The translations under genes and the position numbers were made by a program. This document shows, one piece after another, positions 11,332 through 23,200 of a DNA stretch of 41,967 bases (its first letter is position 1; each line of letters begins with the position of its first letter). Location: contig MU835077.1 of the NCBI GenBank assembly GCA_029204225.1, positions 1 through 41,967 on the forward strand, read 5' to 3'. This DNA is from Diphasiastrum complanatum. Taxonomy: Eukaryota > Streptophyta > Lycopodiopsida > Lycopodiales > Lycopodiaceae. A model generated the notes under the pieces. That model did no database searches and was not told where the DNA came from. It worked only from the letters and a program-made list of their open reading frames with translations.

Positions 11332-12697
11332 CACTATCTTACAAAATGCCAAAGGTGCCCTAGGAAAAGCGATGTGGACCTTTCAAAATGATCTCAGTAG
11401 AGGCTCAAAATATTATATCACCTTTATTGATGATTACAGTAAATTTGCCAGAGTCTACTTTATTCACAATAAATTAGAAGCATTTGACAAGTTCACAGAG
11501 TATGTGAATTGGACAGAAAGATTCACAGAAAGTAAGGTGAAGTAGATCAGAACAGATCGAGATGGAAAATACATCTCAAACTGATTCACTGATTTCTGCA
11601 ATGATCGTGGAATCATTCACAGAAGAACTGCAGAAAGAAAGTACGGGACTCTAGTGGAAGTTGCCAGGTGCATGATGGCCTATTCGAAGGCTCCAAGAGT
11701 GTTGTGGGCAAGCAGTAGCTACAGCTGCTTACGTTCAGAATAGGACAAGAAAATTTGGTGTTCCTCACACAATACCACACGAGTTATGGTGGGGTAGAAA
11801 GCCGAATCTGACTCATATTCGAATCTTTGGATGTGCAGCATATGCACACGTTCCTGATAAGCTTCGAAAGAAGCTTGATGAGAAAGCAGAACAAGGATAT
11901 CTTGTAGGATATGGCAATCATTCGTCATACTACAGAGTCTATATGTTAGAGACAAACACAGTGAAGACAGTCAGAGATGTCAAATTTGATGAGAGCAGAA
12001 CGATGGCCAACGATAATCCTGTCAGTTATGAAGTCCTTGGAAGACAGTACTATGATCTACCAACTGTGACAGAGGGAGCAGAAGACGAATACTCAGACGA
12101 AGATGTTCGAGTCGCACCTCATTCGAGTGACGAATCAGACGAAGGAAGATTCGCAAGCCAGCCTATTGCTATACTATAGGTAAACCGAAATGGTTCCGGA
12201 CCTAGCAGAGCAGATAAAGGCAAGAGCATTGTAGTTCCAGAAGGATCTCCTAGAAGATCGACAAGAGAACGAAGAGCGCCAGCAAGATTTGTGCCAGACA
12301 GCTCAGCTTCTACATCAAAAGAGTTTTGTGGATTCAGTGGAGAACCACAAACATTCGAGGAAGTGATTAAATGTCCAGAGAAGGACAAATGGATCCAAGC
12401 CATGAATGAGGAGATGGAATCCATGAGGAAGATTCAGGTATAGATGTTGCAGCCACTACCAGATAAGCGAAAGACTGTAAAATGCAAGTGGGTATACAAG
12501 CTGAAGTATGGACCGAATGGAGATATTTCTAAGTATAAAGTCAGACTTGTAGCGAAGGGGTTTTCTCAGAGATATGGTATTGACTATGCTGAGACCTTCT
12601 CTCATGTTGTGAAACATTCGTCCCTACGTTTACTGTTTCTATATGCAGCTGCTTATAATCTCAAAATTCACATCGTGGACGAAAAGACAATGTTCTT
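11332..12697 (+). pseudogene. Copia-B pol, left part: integrase and start of RT
   Basis: Begins inside integrase, with a shifted SDV-GPF then GSKYYITFIDDYSKF, TAG at 11543-11545, and IRTDRDGKYIS for the second Asp. The region of the catalytic Glu is scrambled. IRIFGCAAYAHVP follows, then an acidic linker, RRSTRERRAPARF, and RT starting EKDKWIQAMNEEM. A TAG at 12441-12443 replaces the Trp of the usual NxTWxLxPLP motif. RT continues with CKWVYKLKYG and VRLVAKGFSQRYG, then stops at VDEKTMF, where the gypsy element is inserted. Gag and protease are absent. Confidence 0.85.
12693..12697 (+). repeat. Target-site duplication TTCTT, left copy
   Basis: TTCTT precedes the LTR start TGTCGTG. The same TTCTT follows the right LTR at 27110-27114. 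Joining the flanks at the duplication continues the copia-B RT motif from VDEKTMF into [17 protein letters not shown]. Confidence 0.92.
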
Positions 12698-12788
12698 TGT
12701 CGTGTTATACCAATTGTATTTGGTATAGTTTTGTAGTATTTAATGTCGAATCCCCAAGAGGATAGCTTCTTTATGGTATAATGTTGAT
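12698..12788 (-). mobile_element. Gypsy 3' LTR, outer 91 bp
   Basis: Matches 25918-26008 with one difference (TCGTGTTATACC here, TCGTGGTATACC there). After ATGTTGAT at 12788 the sequence departs completely from the intact LTR. Confidence 0.92.
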
Positions 12789-13248
12789 TGTTAAATGACT
12801 CAACTTTTGAAAGTGTTCATAGTCATCTAATAGTGGTAGGAAGTATTCCCTAAAAACTATGCAAAAATCATCCCATGTACAAGGTTGATTGCCTATTGCA
12901 ACTAGGTCATCCCACCATACTAAGGCTCTTCCTTCAAGAAGTTACAGTGGACAACTTTTCACATTCAGGGAATTGGTTCATGCCAAAGTATTTGTTCCAT
13001 ACATTAAGCCATGAACTTACCACTTGCAAGTTCATATCTTTCTTCTCCCCCTTAAACAATTTTACGGGAGATAGAACTACATGCTTCTTCTGGTTGGCTA
13101 ACCTAGACTCTAAGTCTTGGTTCCTTTGATTAGTTTCAAGAAGCTGTTTATTAGTGGCTTGAATTTATTGGTATAAAAGTTCAAGAGCTTGTGCCACAAT
13201 GGATGGGTTTGATAGATCAAATGATGGGTTTTCATTGGTTTGATCCAT
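12789..13248 (-). pseudogene. Ty3/gypsy-type gag fragment of a second element
   Basis: On the - strand a frame opens with MDQTNENPSFDLSNPS (ATG at 13248) and VAQALELLYQ, then a TAA where CAA (Gln) fits, LLETNQRNQDLESRL, VVLSPVKLFKGEKKDM and SSWLNVWNKYFG. Near 12930 a small shift leads to ALVWWDDLVA and then TWDDFCIVFREYFLP, both hallmarks of Retrotrans_gag. It ends abruptly at the LTR junction 12788/12789. It is unlike the gag at 24636-25829, so it comes from a different element. Confidence 0.75.
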
Positions 13249-13740
13249 TGGGGTTGCTTGTGTGTTTTCCTATTATACAACAACAAGTAATTCCAATTAG
13301 AATGATAGAAATGCTTCAATTCTTACATAATCCAATGCAAATAAAAGTATTTACTTCTACTCATTCAATTCTTATTGTTTGTAAGCTCAATCCAAGCCTA
13401 CTTTTTGCAAGCTTAAGAGAAAACTACATCAAGCAATTTCCTACTTTTTCCTCAATCCAAAGCAAAAATCAAAACAAGTCTTTATGTAAACTTCAATTAA
13501 CTACTTCAAGCTAATGTTTACGTAAAGTTCCCATTCCAATTCCATTTCCATTTGTCGTTTCAAATTAAACACAAATTTTCACATTTTTCACTTTCCTAGT
13601 TCTTTGAATCCATGAAACTAGTGTCTAGAAATGGAAAACTAGTGAAGTTCTATGAAAACTTAACTTTTCATATCTGTTTTTTAGTTTTATAGGTCTGAAA
13701 ATCAGAACTTCAAAATGACAAAAAATCAATTTTCTACACA
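13249..13740. other. No gene recognised: possible leader of the gag fragment
   Basis: AT-rich, with long thymine-rich stretches. It lies upstream of the gag ATG on the - strand, so it may be leader or LTR of that element, but I see no primer site and no TG...CA ends. Confidence 0.5.
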
Positions 13741-13896
13741 TGGCTAGGATGAATACTAATCTGATAATATCTAGTTATGAGATCTATCTTAGTGAAATAT
13801 TTGGCTCTCCCTAAGTCATCCACAAGGTCATCAATCCCCAATGGATATTTATTTATAATATTTATGTTGTTTAATTCCTTATGATCAACCACCACA
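13741..13896 (-). pseudogene. Ty3/gypsy reverse transcriptase fragment
   Basis: About 50 codons on the - strand read without a stop: VVDHKELNNINIINKYPLG, then DDLVDDLGRAKYFTKIDL and RYYQISIHP. This is the classic gypsy RT segment (family form: DYRxLNxxTxKxxYPLP...DLxxGYxQI). It lies upstream of the gag fragment on the same strand, which is the wrong order for one element, so the composite is rearranged. It is cut near 13900, where the CCGAC motif region starts. Confidence 0.75.
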
Positions 13897-13910
13897 ATAA
13901 TATATCACGC

Positions 13911-14290
13911 GGATTCCGACGTATTTTCGGAAATTTTATTTGCGTTGGAATCTGACGTCCAGGTAAAAAATCCAAACCTGGAGGTCTAGTGATCGAGATA
14001 TTGTGGCGACAACCAATTTTTAAGATGCACGTCAGAATCCGACATGTCAGAATTCAACATCTCGACGTGGATATGGCGTGGCATTTTTCTAAAAAAAAAA
14101 ACATTACGTGTCATCCGACGTGAACGTTGGAATCCGACGGACGTCAGAATCTGACGTCCATGTCAGCAATCAAAAAGCATGTCCACGACATTTGGCATCT
14201 GGTGTCCGGGCCTGAACCCACACGGATGTCGGATTCCGATGTGTTTTGAGGATGTCGAAATCCGACGTCTATTTCATTTGTCTGAATTCG
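13911..14290. repeat. Cluster of GGAATCCGACGT-like motifs (candidate CACTA subterminal repeats)
   Basis: About ten variants of AATCCGACGT or AATCTGACGT occur in 380 bp: near 13911, 13944, 14031, 14048, 14112, 14128, 14142, 14228 and 14256, in both orientations. The region is richer in CG dinucleotides than its surroundings. CACTA transposons carry short motifs repeated in direct and inverted orientation in their subterminal regions. Because the - strand TNP2 remnant lies at 15470-16648, this is where its 3' subterminal region would be. No clear CACTA terminus is seen; the nearest candidate is CACGCGGATTCC at 13907. Confidence 0.5.
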
Positions 14291-15469
<1,179 letters not shown>

Positions 15470-15840
15470 GTCACATGTTCGCAATGTCGTGGCAATACTA
15501 AAGTGGTATGAGAGTCCATTGATATACATTTTGTTGAGTCGATTTGAAAAAACCTTGAGTTATCATTTCTAATCGTGGCGTTGCTTTCACGATAGATGAC
15601 CTTAAACCATTTTACGTCAAAAATAAAGTATTTGCGTTAGTCTCGTAATCAACTTCATAAATATGCTACAATGTGCCGACATAGTCTACATCGCCCGAAA
15701 TGGCATTTACGTCCCTCGCACTAGAACGACTCTCTTGTTGAAAGTTGGCCATTATACCACAATCAAATGTACGTCGCTTGTTGTCAACTCTCTTAACACG
15801 ATAATGATGTCCATACGCCCACATGGCAGTGTCTGATTTA
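15470..15840 (-). pseudogene. CACTA TNP2-type protein, C-terminal DUF4216-like domain
   Basis: On the - strand: MWAYGHHYRVKRVDNKRR, then FDCGIMANFQQESRSSARD, DVDYVGTL with a TAG in place of the expected Gln, then YEVDY. After a shift near 15620, FDVKWFKVIY, FFQIDSTK and LVLPRHCEHV follow. The sequence of Cys-Gly-(I/V), YYG-like, DVKWFxV and the closing PxHCEQV-like segment matches the domain at the C-terminus of plant En/Spm (CACTA) TNP2 transposases. The catalytic Transposase_21 region that should lie upstream is missing. Confidence 0.65.
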
Positions 15841-15960
15841 TACTAAAACACAAAAAAAAAAAATTTGATTAAATTAAAATACCCATTCTAATTCGATTAC
15901 TGCTTCTCCATTTTCGGATGCTTTTAGCATCGTATCAAAAATCCACTCACGAGTGCATTT

Positions 15961-16230
15961 TCAAGGTAAAGGCTCCAAAGGTTCGTCGTTCTCCAACGCT
16001 CTTCTTCTTCTTCGATTAATATTTCTTCTTCGTTTCAATGTTATGTTTCTTTTCTTTTTGGCTTCTTCATACCTTGAAATCCACTTTTTTAATTGTCCAT
16101 AGTTATATATTATGAACGTGTCAATTTTCTCTTTTAATTGAGATAAAAGTCTCTTTTGCACACCATTTCCATGTGAGTTGTTAGAAAAGAAAAATGAAAA
16201 CAATCTAATGTAAATACGCTTAAAGTACAA
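15961..16230 (-). pseudogene. Lys/Arg-rich frame between the TNP2 fragments
   Basis: An 89-codon frame on the - strand with IYNYGQLKKWISRYEEAKK and a dense basic run ending LENDEPLEPLP. It lies between the N- and C-terminal TNP2 pieces and may be residual transposase sequence or sequence fused at a deletion joint. I cannot assign a domain to it. Confidence 0.35.
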
Positions 16231-16648
16231 AAGTTGTGTTATGTATTAAGTACCCGAATAATGATGTGACACTACGGTCACTCCATTTGTATCTTGCTTG
16301 AAGGTTTAGAATAAGAATTGATGTAGTTAGTCTCGAAATGGATGCTCTTGGATACAAAGGAGTGTCTACCTCCTTGCACAATAGAATTTCGTTTTCATCC
16401 ATCTCAAATTGTTCGTGATCTCCATTTTCACTAGAAGATGCGTGCATGGCATCATTCTCGTTTGCTTCATTAAAGTACAATTCAAACATATTGTGCATTG
16501 CTTCATCGTGTTGCACCTCATCATCATCATCATTTTCTTCAACTGTATTTGCGTCTTGAATTTGTTTCGCTCGTTGTTCTCTCATGACCATCAAAACTTG
16601 ATGTTGATTGTAATTAAACACGGATGGATCAACTCCGTGGAATGGCAT
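16220..16648 (-). pseudogene. CACTA TNP2-type protein, N-terminal fragment
   Basis: 142 codons on the - strand. An acidic region with ENDDDDEVQHDEAMHNM is followed by LLCKEVDTPLYPRASISR, LTTSILILNLQARYKWSD and SVTSLFGYL. The pattern (xPLYxGxxxSxLxxxLxLLNLxxxxxWSDxSxxxLL) is the conserved segment just before the catalytic domain of TNP2. The frame ends shortly after it. Its first Met codon (16646-16648) touches the point where gypsy LTR sequence resumes at 16650, so the CACTA 5' end is lost. Confidence 0.6.
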
Positions 16649-16649
16649 T

Positions 16650-17241
16650 CGAATAAGTTAGTTTTAAGACAGTTCGTTAGAATACTTTTACGGATACACA
16701 GCATAGACTGTAATGTGCTTATGCAACTGTCTGACCAGAGATAGATTTATATAAGAAAGATTGTTAGAGTACTTCAGAAGATCTCTCACAAGTACATAAA
16801 CTTTTATCTCTCAGCGAATACATAAACTATATCTCCTGGTGAGTAAGACTGAATCGTGTCTTCTCTTTATCATCTTCAGAGCGAACAATCACGTCTTTAT
16901 TAATTAGAGGCGTGTCGCTTTACTGAATAAGGTTAACCAATATATATCTGACACGTATGTAGATTATACCGCAAAGATGTATCTAACTCTGAGTTTAGAT
17001 TACTATAGTTAGAATTGTCGATTCGGATCGAGTCGTTTCATGTAAGTGTCTTTATTTAAGGGTTGTTGTAGATGTCGCTTCATTGCTGAGGACTTGTCCT
17101 TTATATGTGATATTTAGTATGTCGCGAAAAATATAGGCAGGTCCCTTCATTATAAATGTATCCAGCTCTTGTCTTCTTATGTGAATATATATTGCTTCAT
17201 TCGGATGTATATTCGTTGTTTAATAAATACACATCTTCACA
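16650..17241 (-). mobile_element. Gypsy 3' LTR, inner 592 bp
   Basis: Aligns without gaps to 26518-27109 with four differences by my count (T/C near 16684, T/A in the TTTATTAATT segment, T/C in TAACTCTGAG, G/A in GATGTCGC). It ends TTCACA at 17241, next to the polypurine tract. The LTR part equal to 26009-26517 (509 bp) is missing and replaced by 12789-16649. Confidence 0.93.
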
Positions 17242-17254
17242 TATCCCCCTCCTC
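17242..17254 (-). promoter_or_regulatory. Polypurine tract of the gypsy element
   Basis: On the - strand GAGGAGGGGGATA abuts the LTR start TGTGAAGATG. It primes plus-strand synthesis in this family. Confidence 0.88.
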
Positions 17255-17417
17255 AAATGTGAAACATCCTCGTGAACAAACAGTATTCTTTTTGAGATTT
17301 GGTCGTTGATTAGAAAAGAATATATTCGGTTCGTTGATCAATTCGTCTTTAAAAGATATTTCTTCAGTAGGAACTTTATTCGAATTGATGGTTATTGCCT
17401 TCAAGTATTTGAAAACA

Positions 17418-19913
17418 TCAGATACAGTTATAAGCACGGGACTTCGTTCGATCCTGCAGACTGTGTTTGATTTCTGCAAAATATTCAGCAAAATTGCGCT
17501 CCCAGTCAATGTAGATCTCATATAGTTCAGGATACGCCATATTTATATTGATCAGCAAACCCGCATTGTCGAATGTTGCTATGTCCGCACGCTCCGTTGG
17601 TTTGTACAGTTCGAATTGACAGTGTCGTCTCCAAAATTGTCGTTTTCGATCGTCGACCTCCAAAAATTGTAGTTCTTTGATTCGAATATATTCTAAAGCA
17701 TACATACAGGTTGATCCTATATACAATTCGACTGACCCGAATGGACAGACTTTAAACTTGCCCTGTAGGATTGCCCAGCATAAGCATCCTTTCTACTCTA
17801 TGTCTAACTGGTCCCATAACCAGAGAAATTCGTCCTTTTCCCACTCAATTTTCCAATCGTCGAAGGCAATGCCTACTGTGCCTGGTAGCATCAAATAATC
17901 GACATGCCATTGCAATTCGACGTTAAGGTGATGAGGCGTCCATTTCCAAAATTTCTTTGAAAAAACTTTGAAACGTTCAGCACATACCTTCGACTGATTT
18001 CTTTTTGTGCGCTTTGCCTTTGGTGGTACTTCTGTCGTTTCATGCGAATGAAGTGTAATCGCGAAGTTCTGATCATCGAGCTGCTGCTTGAAAGTTGTTA
18101 CTTCTTTTTGCAGGTCTGATATTTGCACTAATGCCTGTGCATACTCCAAATGATCAGCAACTCCCGAACAAGCTGTTACAGATTTAAGTTCGGTTGACAG
18201 CTGTTCGATTTTGTCCAGGGCCTTTGTATATTCGGTATGTGCATCTGGGCCGGTACAACCTCCGATTGCCGACAACTCCTTCAGCTCTGCTAACTCCTCT
18301 TCGAGTAGAGCTTTGTCGTCTTCGAGGGGTTGCAGAAAATCGATGCGAAAATTTTCGAGCATCTGATCCTGAAGTGTATTCAGCTTCATAGGATCAATTT
18401 GTGCAGTGCCCGAAGTGCTGCATAGTTGTAAGGCAGTTTCTGCCTTTATTTTCTTCAGGGCAGATTCTTGAAGTGATATCTGCAACTTTTCATTAGCAGA
18501 TTTGACCTTCTCATGCTCCATCTGCAAAGCATGAAAGAATTTCTGCACTTCTGCAGATTTGGCATCAATCGCCTTGTTTGTCGCTTTCAAAGAATCATTT
18601 TCGTGGGTCAACTGTTGAACTTGTCGACCCAATGATTGATTTCGCTCAAGCAACTTCGCGTTGTCTGCTTCGAGCGTTTCGATTCGAGTCTTCGACTCGT
18701 CGATTTTCTCTTTCATCTCATCTGATGTTTTGAATAATTGCATCATTCCTCGTTGGATATTCATATCATACCTTCGAACTTCTTGTATGATTTGTCTGGC
18801 CCCCTCAGAAAGATCACCCAGCCCTTGATTCTGAAATGCATTAGGGTCTTCTTCTGATTCGGTGGTGTCTTCATCCGCAGCTTTGCTTCTGTCCTGCCCC
18901 GGTTCTGTAATAATTTCGAGAGATGGTGGGCTCGGACTCTCCTGCGAATGAGCTTGTGCAGCACTGTCGTCCTGCATAGGCTCAGTTTGTGAAGCTTCAT
19001 ATCTTACTGGTTCTGAGCCAGTGCTAGGCTCCTTTTGAGTTGCTTCCTCTGTGATTTCCATGGCTGTTGCTGCAATACTTGGAGTAGCTGACTGCAGAAG
19101 GCTTGAGAAATCCACCTTTGTTGTCGGAACCAGTCTGCCGACTAAGCTATTCTGCTCGACTTCCGTTAGAATTCCAAGATATTCACAAAGTCGAGAGATA
19201 TGAGCTCTGACTACTGTGAATTTTCTGTGCTTGACCCACCTCAAAAAAGCTTTGAAGGCAATCAGGCCGAAACAGACGGGATTTCCCTCAAGCGCATCCA
19301 GTAAGTAGCCAAAGTTCTGTACTGAAATAGTTGCATCAGCATCAGTGATGAACAGGACTTGATTGGCATACTTACAAAGCAGCTTCAGCTGAGTGTCCTT
19401 CGTCATCGAGATTTTGTATCCCTTGCTGGGGACATAGCAGTTTGCTAGGAAGTATTTTGTTTCCTCCACAGCATCCTTGGAAGTTGAATTACAGACTCCA
19501 TCAGTCGGTAATCCAAGGGCTGTAGAAAAAATTCTTTCGTTGATCAAGCAGGCGGTGTTGCGCAGTTTGACCTTGAAATCAACATCAGTGACTTCGTGAA
19601 TAGAATTCACGAATTCTTCACTGACGTTGGTTAGCACAATAGAGGGGTCCACCTTCATGTTACCCAACCGGCAACGGTCCAACAAGGACTGAATTGACGC
19701 CAGCCGAATAGAGGTGCGAACCTTCCATGATATGGCGCTGCTTGAACTCGTATCCATATTTGTCGGATGGTTGTGTGCAAGAATCGCAATCGTAGAAGAG
19801 GAAAATGGATCGCAAGTAAACACAAAGGAAAATTTGAAAGTGTAAGAGTAAAAATTAGAAGGTAAGGGGTTTATGGTAACAAAGGATGGAAGAAGAGGAT
19901 GGTGACGTGGCAT
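17418..19913 (-). CDS. Gypsy second ORF: large coiled-coil protein after pol (one in-frame TAG)
   Basis: A sense-strand ORF between integrase and the 3' LTR. It reads 706 residues from ATG 19913 to a TAG at 17795-17793. The same frame then continues to 17418, about 831 residues if that codon was once CAG or TGG. A second Met (MDTSSSSAISW) at 19757 may be the real start, because the first 52 residues are hydrophobic and lack acidic character. Parts by residue: globular region 60-260 with VCFGLIAFKAFLRWVKHRKF; acidic Ser/Glu/Pro-rich 280-365; heptad-rich coiled coil about 370-610; basic PPKAKRTKRNQSK near 630; aromatic FWKWTPHHLN region to the TAG. It lacks any envelope-like signal or obvious membrane anchor. 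Extra ORFs here are known in Athila and Tat/Ogre elements, and their roles are mostly unknown. I do not recognise this family. Confidence 0.75.
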
Positions 19914-20267
19914 AGTTGATTTGACAACTGTAAACCTATACTTAAGGCGGTATCTAACGAAATCTTCATGACGGCGGTGAAAGTTAACATGATAAGTATC
20001 TTAAGACCGTTTGAATTTAAGAGAGTAATAAATGAGTAATTAAGTCGATAAGTAAATAAATAAATAAACAAATAAAAATAAATAAATAGAATAAATAAAT
20101 AAATAAATAAATGATATAATATATAAATAAAAATAAAAATAAATAAGTATTAATAAATACGCAAATAAGACTCGAATGATGTTCGGATGATAGTATTCGA
20201 AGGATGTTCGGGTGGTATTCGAATGAATGATCGGATGATATTCGAATGAATGATCGGATGATATTCG
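19914..20267. repeat. Spacer between gypsy gag-pol and second ORF
   Basis: Contains AAATAAAT runs at about 20052-20115 and a perfect tandem pair of the 23-mer that starts ATTCGAATGAATGATCGG (20217-20239 and 20240-20262), with degenerate TTCGGATGAT copies before it. The region may hold the promoter or splice acceptor needed to express the second ORF; nothing decisive is seen. Confidence 0.6.
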
Positions 20268-23200
20268 TTAAATAAAATATTTCTTGAGTTTGGAGCCGTT
20301 AATACGTGTAGGTAGGAGTTCTCCTTCGAGTGACTCAAGTTGTACCGAACCATTCTCAAATACTTCGATTACTTTGTACGGTCCCAACCATTTCATATGA
20401 AGTTTTCCCGGAAACTTTTGGTGACGACTATCATAAACAAGGGCAAAGTCATTGGTCTTAAGATCGCAGATCTTAAGTGTAAAATCATATTTAATCTTTC
20501 GTTGCTCCTGAATTTTCTTTGTAAGTTCGAGTGAACGTGTTCGAGCTTCCGAAAGTTCTTCGATAATCAATAACCGTTCGTTGGTACAGTCTGCCTCTGT
20601 CCGTTCTGCTTGTATTCGGAAGGTAGGTATTTCAAATTCGATAGGCAGGATTGGATGCATTCCGTACGTAAGATAATAAGGGGTCTGTTGAGTAGTGATC
20701 TTTTCAGTGTTTCTATATGCCCAGAGAATAGAGGGTAACTTTTGATCCCAGTCTGAAGCATGTGCAACAGAAATTTTATTAAGGATCTTACATAATATGC
20801 CATTTGCTCTCTCTGTTAACCCATTAGCTTTCGGATTATAAGGTGTTGTCTTCCTATGTTTGATCTGGAAATAATTTGTCAGGTGTCGAATCGTTTCATT
20901 CAGAAAGTGTGTTCCTCGATCACTGACAAGTTCTAAAGGACAACCATATCATGTAATAATAGATTTGAAAAGAAAAGCTGCGACAGTCTTCGAGTCGTTT
21001 CGTTTCGTTCCTTCAGCTTCCACATTCTTTGTCGCATAATCCGTTGCTACCAAGATATATCGACACTTGGTGTGTCGGGTTACTGGTTTGATTGGCCCGA
21101 CAAAGTCGATCCCCCATTTTTCAAATGGTGCGAGCGGTAAAATTGGTGTCAATGGCCAATTCATTGCTTTAGTTGGTTTACCAGACCTTTGGCATGGATC
21201 ACAAGATCGAATATAGATAGAGACATCTTTAAACATAGTAGGCCACCAATACTTGGCATTTAATATCTTTTTAACAGTGTTTTTGAGGGCAAAGTGACCT
21301 CCGACATCTTCCGAATGTAAGGCTTGGATGACTCTCAAAATTTGTTCGGCTTCAAGACACCTTCTTAATTGATTATCAGCACCAAGTTTATACAGGATAT
21401 TATTGATAATTGTATATGGTGCAACTTTGTATTGGAACACTGTTTTCTTCTCCAAGTCATATCCATCAGGATATATCTGATCTTTGAGATAATCAATAAT
21501 ATCAGAATAAAAAGAATTCGATGAAGATAACTCGAACAAATTTTCATCTGGGAAATCATCATTCAATGGGTTTTCAATTTTTCCAGTGCTTATTCGTGAA
21601 AAGTAATCCGCATTGGTATGGTATTTCCCTTGGCGAAGTTCAACTGTATAAGTGAATTCTTGTAATAACAGAACCCAGCGAGCTATTCGTCCTGATAAAT
21701 CTGGTTTGTTTACTAGATATTTCAGAGCATAGTGATCCACATGGAAAATAAAAGCATACCCCAGCAAATAATGCCGAAATTTCTTAACTGTAAATATCAT
21801 TCCAAGTGCTTCTCGTTCTGTCGCCGAATAATTCTTCTCCGAAGAACTGAGTTGTCGACTAGCATAATATATTGGATAGTCTTTCTTTCGTTCGTCCTTC
21901 TGGCTTAGACATACACCAATAGTGAATGCTGACACATCCACATAACAATGAAATATAATTGACCAATTAGGTGGTCTTAAGATCGGTGCATTGATCAGTT
22001 TCTGTTTGAGATTTTCGAAAGCTTTTTGGTGTTCTTCTGTCCAAAGATACACCACTTCCTTCTTTAATAATTGAGTAAGTGCTGCAGATATTGAGGCATG
22101 ATTCTGGATAAACCTTCGATAATAACCGACATGTCCCAAAAAGGCTCGAAGTTCGCGAAGATTTGTTGGTATAAGCAAATTCCGTATTACTTCGATTTTA
22201 TCTTTGTCGACCTCGATCCCTCGATTGGATATTCTGTGTCCTAGAAGAATGCCTTCTCTCATTCCGAAGAAACATTTTTCGGGATGGAGTGACAGACAAG
22301 TGTCTCGACACTTGTGTAAGGTTAGCTTCAGTTTTTGGATATGAGATTTGCTATCGCTGTATACACAGAAGTCGTCAATAAATATTTCGAGAAAAAATCG
22401 TAAAAACGCGACAAAAATCAGCATCATAATTCGTTGAAAAGTCGCCGGCGCATTACAGAGACCAAAGGGCATTCTATTGTAGGCATAAGTGCCCCAATCG
22501 GTGGTGAATGTGGTTTTCGCTTTATCCTCCTTCCGCATTCTAACTTGATTATAGCCTGAAAAACCATCACAGAAACTATATCGTTCTTGTCCAGCTACCT
22601 GATCCAGAATAGAATCAGTGAATGGTAACGGATGATGATCTTTCTGTGTAGCTGCATTGAGCTTTCGAAAGTCCTGGCATATACGAATCTTGCCAGTCTT
22701 CTTCTTTGGTACTACCACAATAGGTGACACCCATTCGCTACTTAAGACAGGATAAATAATTCCTGCTTTTAGATATTTGTTGAGTTCGTCTTTTACCATT
22801 AAAGAGTAATTTAGATTAAGTCGATACTGTCTCTGACGAACAGGAATAGCGTTCTCCTTTACATCAATTCGATGTTCACCATATTCGGCAGGAATTCCTT
22901 TTAAGTCATCAAGCGACCATGCAAAGACGTCCTGATACTCTTTAAGCAATTCAGTGTATTTAGATAACTCAGTTTCTCCCAAGGACTTTGCAACATGGAC
23001 ACATCTGCCCGGTGCAAGTTCAATTTGCTCTGTTGAATCAGGTAAAATCATACCTTCTGTCATACTAGACTTTGAATATCCATGAATTTCGCGCATTGCT
23101 GTCTCCATAGATATGTTCGTGTCGACAGACTGATTCTTATTTTCAATTTCTTTGTCTGATTCGTGCGAGTCGTCCGATTCGTACGAATCTGTTGACTCGT

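Noticed and set aside
13110-13514. Frames on both strands around the gag fragment
   Set aside because: The gag reading is in another phase; these are shadows.
18194-19000. Frames overlapping the gypsy second ORF on either strand
   Set aside because: The 706-codon ORF has coiled-coil and domain structure; the others are shorter shadows.
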